A model generated the notes under the pieces. The model did not search any database. It was not told where the DNA came from and was given only the letters and a program-made list of their open reading frames with translations. Of a stretch of DNA of 9,652 nt, positions 1 to 5,358 are shown in pieces; the first letter of the stretch is position 1, and the number at the start of each line of letters is the position of its first letter. This DNA is from an uncultured bacterium (GTDB lineage: Bacteria > Cyanobacteriota > Vampirovibrionia > Gastranaerophilales > Gastranaerophilaceae): contig OMVC01000144.1 in NCBI GenBank assembly GCA_900314375.1, forward strand, positions 1-9,652, read 5' to 3'. Made by a program: the position numbers and the translations under genes.

Positions 1-293
1 CCTAAATTACCTTCCTGAATTAAATCAACAAAGGGCAAACCCGACATGTGAATTGTTTTTCTTGCAATCGTGATTACAAGTTTTAGATTGGCCTGAATAA
101 GTTTAGTTTTTGCTTCCGCATCACCTTGGGAAATTCTTTTTGCAAGCTCTCTTTCTTCTTCAAGAGTTAATTGCGGGTAGTTTTGAATTTCTCTGATGTA
201 AGCATTCAAAACATTGTCTTCTCTTGGTTCGCTTCTTCTTTCCGGACCGTTGTAAGCCTTCTTCATTTGCACAATCTTTTCATCTCTAAACAT
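1..293 (-). CDS. Sigma-70 family RNA polymerase sigma factor (N-terminal part, runs off left edge)
   Basis: The minus-strand reading frame is open from an ATG at 293 to the window edge, giving 97 complete codons. After about 26 charged residues comes a sigma region 1.2 pattern (NVLNAYIREI, then LTLEEERELAKRI at about 43-55). Region 2.1 follows, with ANLKLVITIARK at about 69-79 and GLPFVDLIQEGNL at about 85-97. This closely follows the family pattern in which 'NLRLVVSIAKKY' leads to 'DLIQEGNIGL'. These regions bind the beta-prime coiled coil of RNA polymerase; the -10 and -35 recognition regions lie outside the window. The start is supported by GAGGAG 8 nt upstream on the minus strand. No long acidic region 1.1 is present before region 1.2, so this may be a group 2/3 factor or a compact primary factor. 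I cannot decide between these without the C-terminal half. Confidence 0.9.
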   Translation of the reverse strand, partial: MFRDEKIVQMKKAYNGPERRSEPREDNVLNAYIREIQNYPQLTLEEERELAKRISQGDAEAKTKLIQANLKLVITIARKTIHMSGLPFVDLIQEGNL

Positions 294-301
294 AAATAAA
301 A

Positions 302-307
302 CTCCTC
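302..307 (-). promoter_or_regulatory. Shine-Dalgarno site of the sigma factor gene
   Basis: Read on the minus strand this is GAGGAG, with 8 nt to the ATG at 293. It fixes the start of the sigma gene. The same frame is closed by a TAA upstream and holds no better start codon in between. Confidence 0.75.
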
Positions 308-330
308 TTATTTTTTTGCAGCATAAGCTT

Positions 331-348
331 TACGGCATATTTGCCGTA
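331..348. repeat. Perfect inverted repeat in the sigma-gene leader
   Basis: TACGGCA and TGCCGTA, 7 bp each, are separated by 4 bases. The repeat lies about 38 bp upstream of the sigma factor ATG, and its G+C-containing arms stand out in very AT-rich DNA. It could be an operator for a dimeric regulator or a hairpin in the 5' leader of the sigma mRNA. No T-tract follows in either direction at terminator distance, so it is not an obvious intrinsic terminator. The structure is seen directly; its role is not known. Confidence 0.5.
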
Positions 349-369
349 TATGGGGTATAAACACGATTT

Positions 370-410
370 CTGGGTATATATAATAAGTATATACTATAAT
401 ATATATTTTT
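370..410. promoter_or_regulatory. AT-rich core of the divergent intergenic region (probable promoter zone)
   Basis: The 233 bp between the leftward sigma gene and the rightward thioredoxin-like gene hold no ORF. Within them are two TATAAT boxes on the plus strand (379-384 and 395-400) flanking a perfect 10-bp palindrome AGTATATACT (386-395). The minus strand offers TATACT at 386-391. I cannot pair any of these boxes with a convincing -35 element, so assignment to either gene is uncertain. A further TATACC (493-498) lies just upstream of the thioredoxin-like gene. Confidence 0.35.
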
Positions 411-526
411 TAAAGTGTTTGTAACGATTTATTAAGCAAAATTTTTTAAAAGCCCACTACAATTTTATTTTCGGTGTATTCTTTTAATATGTTATACCTT
501 TAATTTATTTTTTTAAGGAGGGCGAA

Positions 527-1066
527 ATGGGTATTAAGGAAGTATTTGAGAATATGGATAAGAAACACGCTACGGTTGTATGTTTGCTCGCATTGCTTGT
601 TATATCAACGACTTTTGGTGCATTTCAAACATATAAGTTGACGCAATTCTTATCAGGCGGAGCTCCTTCTGCACCAAGTGCGGAAAAACCTGCAAGGCCG
701 TCAGCGGATGTTCCTACTAAAAAACCGTCAGAGTATAAAATTGGTATGGATTATAAGAAAGCTGTTGCATCTAAAAAACCTATGTTAATTTTATTCTATG
801 CAGATTGGTGCGGATTTTGTGTAAGATTCATGCCGATATATGAAAAATTGTATAAAGCACATAAGCACGATTTCAATTTTGTAAAAATAAATGTAGAAGA
901 TGAAAACTATGCTGATGTTGTAAAAAAATATGAGATTGCGGCATTTCCTACAGTGTTCCTTGTAAATACAAAAAAAGATACTCGTGAAAAATTAGAAAAT
1001 CGTGATTTCGGCGATATGGATAAACTCAACGGAATTTTGAATGATTTTTACAAGGAAAATAAATAA
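527..1066 (+). CDS. Membrane-anchored thioredoxin-fold protein (WCGFC)
   Basis: This 179-residue protein probably acts as a thiol-disulfide exchange protein on the outer face of the inner membrane. Residues 15-34 are a hydrophobic anchor preceded by Lys-Lys. Residues 45-68 are an Ala/Pro/Ser-rich linker, and about 70-175 form a thioredoxin domain. The active-site motif is WCGFC at 94-98, with Cys95 and Cys98 as the redox pair, and the cis-proline loop is FPTVF around Pro141. The start is well supported: AAGGAGG at 515-521 with a 5-nt spacer. The gene stands alone and ends in a strong terminator. TM anchor plus linker plus thioredoxin resembles TxlA/HCF164- or TlpA/ResA-type proteins in layout, but the CxxC dipeptide (Gly-Phe) differs from the classical Gly-Pro, so reductant versus oxidant cannot be told. 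No CcdA/DsbD partner is visible nearby. Confidence 0.85.
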   Translation: MGIKEVFENMDKKHATVVCLLALLVISTTFGAFQTYKLTQFLSGGAPSAPSAEKPARPSADVPTKKPSEYKIGMDYKKAVASKKPMLILFYADWCGFCVRFMPIYEKLYKAHKHDFNFVKINVEDENYADVVKKYEIAAFPTVFLVNTKKDTREKLENRDFGDMDKLNGILNDFYKENK

Positions 1067-1103
1067 AGAATGTTTTACGTCGTTTCTGCAAAATAGAATA
1101 AGG

Positions 1104-1145
1104 TTCAGGATGTCTTGCTTTTTGTTTGTACATCCTGAATTTTTT
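1104..1145 (+). terminator. Intrinsic terminator after the thioredoxin-like gene
   Basis: A perfect 10-bp stem (TTCAGGATGT at 1104-1113 with ACATCCTGAA at 1130-1139) encloses a 16-nt loop and is followed directly by six Ts at 1140-1145. It lies 37 bp after the stop codon of the thioredoxin-like gene and separates it from the next operon. Confidence 0.9.
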
Positions 1146-1244
1146 GCTAAAAGAGCTTACTTAATATTTTGTAATATTCAATAAAAAAGTAGCAATTTTT
1201 TTTCTGTTTAGGACTCTATATTAATGGAAGGTGTATAGGTAGTT

Positions 1245-2858
1245 ATGAAAGTAGATATTGCAAATCAAAGTTTTAATTCCGGAGTTCCGGCAGGTTTTTC
1301 CTCCCGTCGAAAAGCTTCGAAGCAAAGTTTTACCGGAATCTCTCAGGGTGAAAAAGATGTTATGAATCTAATTCATAACAAAAAAGCTATTCTTAAAATG
1401 AAAAAAGCGGAATGGTTAAAAGGTGAAATCGGAGGTATTTTATTGACGGCATTGGGAACAGGTGCGGTTGCTCCGATTTTTATCGGATTTAACCCGTTTG
1501 TAAAGCCTAAAAAAGATGCAACTCCGCAGGAAAAAGAAGATTTAAAAAATACAAAATTGTATACGGCAATGAGGCAGCCGATTTCTGCAGCATTAGCAAT
1601 ACTATTCCAGGCAAGCGTACAGAAATATATTGATAAAGGTTTAGATGCCATATTTAATAAAGCAGACAGAGCAAAGAATTTTAGAGAAAATCTTGATCAA
1701 TCATATTTAAATACTGAAACTTATGTAAAAGATAATGTCAAAAAAGCATTAAAAGAACGTGGAATTAAAAAACCGTCTTTAATTTCTTCCTGGTTTGGTC
1801 CGAAGAAAATTCGTGATGGTGAAAAAGTTAGTTTGCGTGACCAATACGATATGCTTGTTAATGACAAAGTTGAAGCAATCAGGGATAAACAGCTGGAAGA
1901 TATAACAGAAGCCTTCAAACGTGATAACAAAATATATGTGGGAGGTGAAGTTACTGCTGATGGTAAAATTAAACTCGGGAAAAGAGAACTTGGCTCTGAA
2001 GCAGTCGCAGACCTTGTTAACAAACAGATTGAAGAATACAAAAAAGATGCTTCAAAACTTATAAAAACAGATAAACAAATTGACGAATATTTAGATAAAG
2101 CTGATATATTTATAGAACAGGAAAGCAAAATCAGACAAATGTTTGCCGATAATCCTTGGAAAGATATAAAGGCTACCAATGATCCGGTAAAACTCAAAGA
2201 TTTATATGGCAAAACAAATAAAATGCTTAATGAAGCCCTAAAGAAAGAAAAAGATTCGGGACTTCAAGGTATCATACAGGGTTTATTGAATGAACCGGAA
2301 GATTTAAGGGCATATAAAGTTCAGAGAACTTTGGATCGTATAGACTATATAAAAGATATGTGCAAGAGTCGTGGAGGTTATACTCGTGAAAATTACCGTG
2401 AAGCGTTAATTGACAGAAATGATGTATTGCATAGAATTAAATCTCGTCTTGAAGGTTGCAAGATTAAAGATGTTACAAAAGCAACAGAAGATAGTATTGG
2501 TAAAGCTATAGAAAAAATTAAACAATGTTGCTGCTTCAAAGACAGTGACAGCCTAACAGAAGCCGTATTAAGGTATACTGATACATTTAGTAAAGACCCG
2601 GTAGCGTTGAAGAATAAAATTTATAAAGATATAGCAAAAGGTTATAAAGAGCTTGTAAAAAATCATTACAAGAGTTGGAATCAGGTTTCGAAGATTTTAG
2701 TAGGTGTTTTCGTCACGTTACCAATCACTTGTACGGCACTGAACTGGGTATACCCGAGATTTATGGAATTGTTCTTCCCTAAATTAGCAGGTGTCAAGAA
2801 AAAATCCTCTGAGGCTCAACAACAACAAGTTGCGCAAGCACAAAAGATTGGGGGGTGA
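1245..2858 (+). CDS. Unrecognised membrane-associated protein, 537 aa (first gene of a two-gene operon)
   Basis: I do not recognise the family. The N-terminus (1-35) is polar with a QSFTG motif at 27-31 and has no signal peptide. Hydrophobic stretches lie at about 62-86 (Gly/Ala-rich), about 110-126 and about 482-505, so the chain probably touches or crosses the membrane near both ends. Between them, about 130-480 is a long, charged, Lys/Glu-rich and probably helical region that includes Asp/Lys-rich repeats around 205-300. Three consecutive cysteines occur at 428-430, a possible metal-binding or acylation site. The tail (518-537) is Lys/Gln-rich. The start is weakly supported: GGAAGG at 1226-1231 lies 13 nt before the ATG, and a 4-codon mini-ORF (ATG at 1224) sits in the leader. 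The next gene follows 6 nt after the stop, so the two products are probably functionally linked. Confidence 0.75.
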   Translation: MKVDIANQSFNSGVPAGFSSRRKASKQSFTGISQGEKDVMNLIHNKKAILKMKKAEWLKGEIGGILLTALGTGAVAPIFIGFNPFVKPKKDATPQEKEDLKNTKLYTAMRQPISAALAILFQASVQKYIDKGLDAIFNKADRAKNFRENLDQSYLNTETYVKDNVKKALKERGIKKPSLISSWFGPKKIRDGEKVSLRDQYDMLVNDKVEAIRDKQLEDITEAFKRDNKIYVGGEVTADGKIKLGKRELGSEAVADLVNKQIEEYKKDASKLIKTDKQIDEYLDKADIFIEQESKIRQMFADNPWKDIKATNDPVKLKDLYGKTNKMLNEALKKEKDSGLQGIIQGLLNEPEDLRAYKVQRTLDRIDYIKDMCKSRGGYTRENYREALIDRNDVLHRIKSRLEGCKIKDVTKATEDSIGKAIEKIKQCCCFKDSDSLTEAVLRYTDTFSKDPVALKNKIYKDIAKGYKELVKNHYKSWNQVSKILVGVFVTLPITCTALNWVYPRFMELFFPKLAGVKKKSSEAQQQQVAQAQKIGG

Positions 2859-2864
2859 TAAATA

Positions 2865-3566
2865 ATGGGCGGTATCGACAAAATTGCACAAGGTATGGGT
2901 TATTTATCAAAAACAAGACCTCTGAAAGCTTTAGGTAATGCTTGGAACAAAAATCCGGAAGGCGTGCTTGCCGGAGCAACGGTCGCATCAATTGTATTGA
3001 AAGATGGTATCGGATGCGCTATGTATGTTACTCAGAGTTTAAATAACAAAAAAATCCCTGATGAGAAACGTAAATTCGTAGCAGCATTAGACTTAACTAA
3101 CGGCGGATTGATGATTTTAGCTCAAATAGCATTATTCTTTTTATCCAGACAATATTCAGGTAAGATATTTAAGAATGTATTTGGCAAATCATTCAATGAG
3201 CTTGCTAAAAACCAAACAATTGCAAGATTGCAGATGAATGCAGCAAAAGCCGGCAAAGGATTTGCTAAATATATGAAACTTGAAAAAGTGTTCGATAAAG
3301 TTGAAAAGAACGGTAAAGATTTATTCAAGTTTTTATTTGATATTGCAGCTGCTACAATCGTCGGTAAACGTGTAATAGTTCCGTTGATTGCCACTCCGTT
3401 TGCGAAAAAAGTAGAAAATTGGATGGGCAAAAAAGATGATAAATCTTCAGAAACTGCAAAAGAAGTTAATACTGCAGCTCCTGTTATGACCGGTAATGAA
3501 ACAAGAAATCAAGCAAGCGGACCAACTAATTTGATTGAAAAATATAAACAAAATTATGGCAAATAA
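2865..3566 (+). CDS. Unrecognised membrane protein, 233 aa (second gene of the operon)
   Basis: I do not recognise the family. There is no cleavable signal peptide. Hydrophobic segments lie at about 33-57, 72-94 and 155-180, separated by a basic loop (60-71, KKIPDEKRK) and a Lys-rich amphipathic stretch (96-150). The C-terminal 45 residues are polar and low in complexity (Ser/Thr/Asn/Lys). The gene begins 6 nt after the upstream stop. Its ribosome binding site seems to be the G-run GGGGGGTGA (2850-2858), which also encodes the last two glycines and the stop of the upstream gene, so translation may be coupled. A strong terminator follows directly. Segment order (hydrophobic, charged loop with Pro-Asp-Glu-Lys, second hydrophobic helix) parallels the first 130 residues of the upstream protein, which suggests a shared fold or common ancestry. 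That is an inference from eye alignment only. Confidence 0.75.
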   Translation: MGGIDKIAQGMGYLSKTRPLKALGNAWNKNPEGVLAGATVASIVLKDGIGCAMYVTQSLNNKKIPDEKRKFVAALDLTNGGLMILAQIALFFLSRQYSGKIFKNVFGKSFNELAKNQTIARLQMNAAKAGKGFAKYMKLEKVFDKVEKNGKDLFKFLFDIAAATIVGKRVIVPLIATPFAKKVENWMGKKDDKSSETAKEVNTAAPVMTGNETRNQASGPTNLIEKYKQNYGK

Positions 3567-3577
3567 TTTTAATAAAT

Positions 3578-3616
3578 AAAAAGCCGGTTGCATAAATTTT
3601 ATGCAACCGGTTTTTT
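3578..3616 (+). terminator. Strong intrinsic terminator of the two-gene operon
   Basis: CCGGTTGCATAAA (3584-3596) is exactly complementary to TTTATGCAACCGG (3598-3610), so the hairpin has about 10-12 pairs and a tiny loop, followed by six Ts (3611-3616). An A-run precedes the left arm (3578-3582), so the structure could also stop transcription from the opposite strand. It begins about a dozen bases after the stop codon of the 233-aa protein gene. Confidence 0.95.
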
Positions 3617-3667
3617 ATGCATTATTAATTTCAGTTATAAAAACTATATAAATATACAATCAGGGGA

Positions 3668-3710
3668 TTGAAATTTATTTGTCAGCTTTTATTATAATTT
3701 TTGAAAGGAG
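3668..3710 (+). promoter_or_regulatory. Candidate promoter and ribosome binding site of the Hsp20-like gene
   Basis: The -10 box is a perfect TATAAT at 3693-3698. TTGAAA at 3668-3673 is the best -35 candidate, but the 19-bp spacer is longer than ideal. A small inverted repeat, CAATC-AGGG-GATTG (3657-3670), overlaps the -35. AAGGAG at 3705-3710 is the ribosome binding site, 12 nt before the ATG. I see no CIRCE element that would point to HrcA heat-shock control. Confidence 0.5.
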
Positions 3711-3722
3711 TTTTATATAAAA

Positions 3723-4283
3723 ATGGACGAAAATCAAACAAATATTGAAAATGTAGCAATAGAGAGTGATTCAAATAAAGGACATCATTGTTCTGCTTGG
3801 AAATGTATTTTGATGGGAATTTTAATTTTTCTTGGAGCATTCTGCGCTGCTTATGTAATACTTGATTGGTATTTTAAATCATTTTTAATGCCAAACGCTA
3901 TGCTGTATCCTGATTACAGAATGGAAAAATTCATTAAGCATGATTTTGACAGAATGGAAAAATTTGCGCGGAATAATAACAAAATTTTGCAGGAAAAAAC
4001 ATCAAATATTATCCGTTTAAAACAAGATGATGATGAATATAAAATTTATATAGATTTAAAAGCTTTTGACAATAATGAAAACAACGTAAATATAATAAAC
4101 GAAAATAATACCCTTACAATAAACGGAAAATCAATCAAAAAATCAAAAAATCAGGAACATATTTTGCGATTTCAACAAAGCTATATGTTCGGGAATAATG
4201 TAGATTTAAATAATCTTAAAAAAGAAACTGACGGTGAATATCTTGTGGTTACACTTCCGATAAATAAAGGTAATAATGATTAG
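3723..4283 (+). CDS. Single-pass membrane protein with Hsp20/alpha-crystallin-like domain
   Basis: The 186-residue protein has a polar N-terminus (1-25) and one hydrophobic segment at about 27-50. A Met/Lys/Arg-rich juxtamembrane helix follows at about 62-90, and a beta-rich C-terminal domain at about 95-181. The last part reads like a small heat-shock protein: DEYKIYIDLKAF (104-115), then VNIINENNTLTINGK (122-136), a FQQSYMFGNNVDLNNLK stretch (150-166), and the closing strand GEYLVVTLPI (171-180). These match the order of the family's conserved strands, including the 'G-x-L-x-V-x-LP' ending. The C-terminal I-x-I motif used for oligomer assembly is missing. Small heat-shock proteins are normally soluble ATP-independent holdases; here the domain would be tethered to the membrane, and by the basic flank its side is uncertain. 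The gene is monocistronic between two terminators. The domain call is by eye, with moderate confidence. Confidence 0.7.
   Translation: MDENQTNIENVAIESDSNKGHHCSAWKCILMGILIFLGAFCAAYVILDWYFKSFLMPNAMLYPDYRMEKFIKHDFDRMEKFARNNNKILQEKTSNIIRLKQDDDEYKIYIDLKAFDNNENNVNIINENNTLTINGKSIKKSKNQEHILRFQQSYMFGNNVDLNNLKKETDGEYLVVTLPINKGNND
3916..3964 (+). repeat. Two exact 16-bp direct repeats inside the Hsp20-like gene
   Basis: ACAGAATGGAAAAATT occurs at 3916-3931 and 3949-3964, starts 33 bp apart, so it duplicates RMEKF at residues 66-70 and 77-81. The 11-residue period matches a hendecad, as in amphipathic or coiled helices lying next to membranes. It may be a recent in-frame duplication. Confidence 0.6.
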
Positions 4284-4294
4284 AATAAAAAAAT

Positions 4295-4324
4295 AAAGGA
4301 TATTTATTTATCCTTTGTTTTTTT
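4295..4324 (+). terminator. Intrinsic terminator between the Hsp20-like gene and ruvC
   Basis: The 8-bp stem AAAGGATA (4295-4302) / TATCCTTT (4309-4316) has a 6-nt loop, then G and seven Ts (4318-4324). It starts 11 bp after the Hsp20-like stop and ends 13 bp before the ruvC ATG, so it overlaps the region where the ruvC -35 should be. Confidence 0.8.
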
Positions 4325-4325
4325 A

Positions 4326-4337
4326 TATAATACCATT
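4326..4337 (+). promoter_or_regulatory. -10 box of a probable leaderless ruvC promoter
   Basis: TATAAT at 4326-4331 ends 6 nt before the ruvC ATG, so transcription would start at or next to the A of the ATG. No Shine-Dalgarno sequence precedes the gene. The -35 region (around 4303-4308, TTTATT) is weak and falls in the loop of the upstream terminator. Confidence 0.55.
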
Positions 4338-4826
4338 ATGAAGATTTTAGGCATAGATCCGGGAATGGCGATAGTCGGATATTGTATTCTCGATTTTGAC
4401 GGGAAAAATATTGTACTGGAACATTCAGGTTCAATTCAGACAGATAAAAATAAGGGTGAGAGCGCAAGGTTATTGGAAATTTTTAATGACATCAGTACCA
4501 TTATTGAAACATATAAACCTGATGTTTGTGCAATAGAGAAATTATTTTTCTTCAGAAATTATACAACCGTTATGCCCGTTGCCCACGCTCGCGGGGTAAT
4601 ATTGTTGGCATTGGAACAATTTAATATCCCTGTTTATGAATATACACCGATTGAAGTGAAACAAATTCTTACAGGTTACGGCAGAGCTACAAAAAAAGAA
4701 GTTGAACAGATGGTAAAAATAAGTTTAAATGTCGATAAACTGCCCAAACTTGATGATACGGTCGATTCTATTGCGATTGCTATTTGCTACACAAGACGCG
4801 AAGGACTTGAGGCAAGGTTTACTTAA
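4338..4826 (+). CDS. ruvC: Crossover junction endodeoxyribonuclease RuvC
   Basis: RuvC is the Mg2+-dependent resolvase that cuts four-way Holliday junctions in the cytoplasm, working with the RuvAB branch migration motor in recombinational repair. All four acidic active-site residues of the RNase H-like fold are visible: Asp7 in GIDPG, Glu67 in AIEKLFF, and Asp140 and Asp143 in LDDTVDSIAIA, at the family's spacing. The FFFRNYTTVMPVAHARGV stretch (70-87) matches the conserved loop and helix after the second catalytic residue. At 162 residues it is close to the usual length of about 160-175. No ruvA or ruvB lies in the window. The gene has no ribosome binding site, and its -10 box ends 6 nt before the ATG, so it is probably translated from a leaderless mRNA. 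Confidence 0.95.
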   Translation: MKILGIDPGMAIVGYCILDFDGKNIVLEHSGSIQTDKNKGESARLLEIFNDISTIIETYKPDVCAIEKLFFFRNYTTVMPVAHARGVILLALEQFNIPVYEYTPIEVKQILTGYGRATKKEVEQMVKISLNVDKLPKLDDTVDSIAIAICYTRREGLEARFT

Positions 4827-4830
4827 TAAA

Positions 4831-4865
4831 TTGTGTTTATATTTTTAAAATGCTAAAATATTTTT
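4831..4865 (+). promoter_or_regulatory. Leaderless promoter of the 159-aa membrane protein gene
   Basis: TTGTGT (4831-4836), a 17-bp spacer, then an extended -10 TGCTAAAAT (4851-4859) make a good sigma-70 promoter. The -10 ends 6 nt before the ATG at 4866, the same geometry as at ruvC, so +1 should coincide with the start codon. The leader has no Shine-Dalgarno sequence. The promoter begins 4 nt after the ruvC stop codon. Confidence 0.7.
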
Positions 4866-5345
4866 ATGGATAAATCCGTATTTAAAAGTTTTGTAGTTTT
4901 AAGTTTAATTGTCGGCATAATTTTGGGAGTGCTTTCACCTGTTCCAATATTAGGAACTGTTGTATTATTGGCATTATTATTCTTATCAGCACCGTTTGTA
5001 ATGATTTATCTGATAATGGACGGCAAATTCGATTTGGAAACCATCAAAGACAGTATCGTATACGGTGCAATAGCAGGAATGTTTGCTAATATTTCTTTTG
5101 CGTTTACTTATGCAATAATTACCGCAATAATATACGCAATAACGCAATACAGTTCCAATTTGCTGTTAACAACCATGATAATAAATTCACCGATTTGGCT
5201 TCTTATTGTTGTAATATTGTTTATGGGTGTACTGACAGCAACTACAAATGCGTTTTCAGGTCTTGCGACTTATTATGCAATTAATTTAATCAGAGATATA
5301 TACGAGAAAAAACATAACAATAGTAATAACAATTTTAAATTATAA
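4866..5345 (+). CDS. Small polytopic inner-membrane protein, function unknown
   Basis: This 159-residue, strongly hydrophobic protein has about four to five membrane segments: about 7-25, 27-52, 63-95 (long, Ala/Phe/Ile-rich, possibly two short helices) and 105-140. It ends in a basic, Asn-rich cytoplasmic-looking tail (144-159). Proline/glycine breaks (SPVPILG at 24-30) separate the first two helices. I recognise no catalytic or transport motif and do not assign a family. A leaderless-type promoter lies directly in front. mtnA follows 13 nt after the stop with its own ribosome binding site, so the two are probably cotranscribed, but the link may be incidental. Confidence 0.8.
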   Translation: MDKSVFKSFVVLSLIVGIILGVLSPVPILGTVVLLALLFLSAPFVMIYLIMDGKFDLETIKDSIVYGAIAGMFANISFAFTYAIITAIIYAITQYSSNLLLTTMIINSPIWLLIVVILFMGVLTATTNAFSGLATYYAINLIRDIYEKKHNNSNNNFKL

Positions 5346-5358
5346 AAAGGAAAATAAA

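Noticed and set aside
1163..1178. AATATT-TTGT-AATATT inverted repeat upstream of the 537-aa protein gene
   Set aside because: Pure A/T arms of this length are expected by chance in this composition. No promoter or terminator pattern fits it.
1314..1323. GCTTCGAAGC 10-bp palindrome near the start of the 537-aa protein gene
   Set aside because: It is inside the coding region, is short, and has no related copy or regulatory context that I can see.
1721..2212. A 163-codon minus-strand open frame inside the 537-aa protein gene
   Set aside because: Its translation is Ser/Leu/Ile-rich in the way expected from antisense of Lys/Glu/Asp-rich coding DNA, and it has no ribosome binding site. The plus-strand gene has operon context.
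3657..3670. CAATC-AGGG-GATTG as a CIRCE-like heat-shock operator before the Hsp20-like gene
   Set aside because: It has neither the CIRCE sequence nor its 9-nt spacing. With 5-bp arms it could be chance, so it is only mentioned with the promoter.
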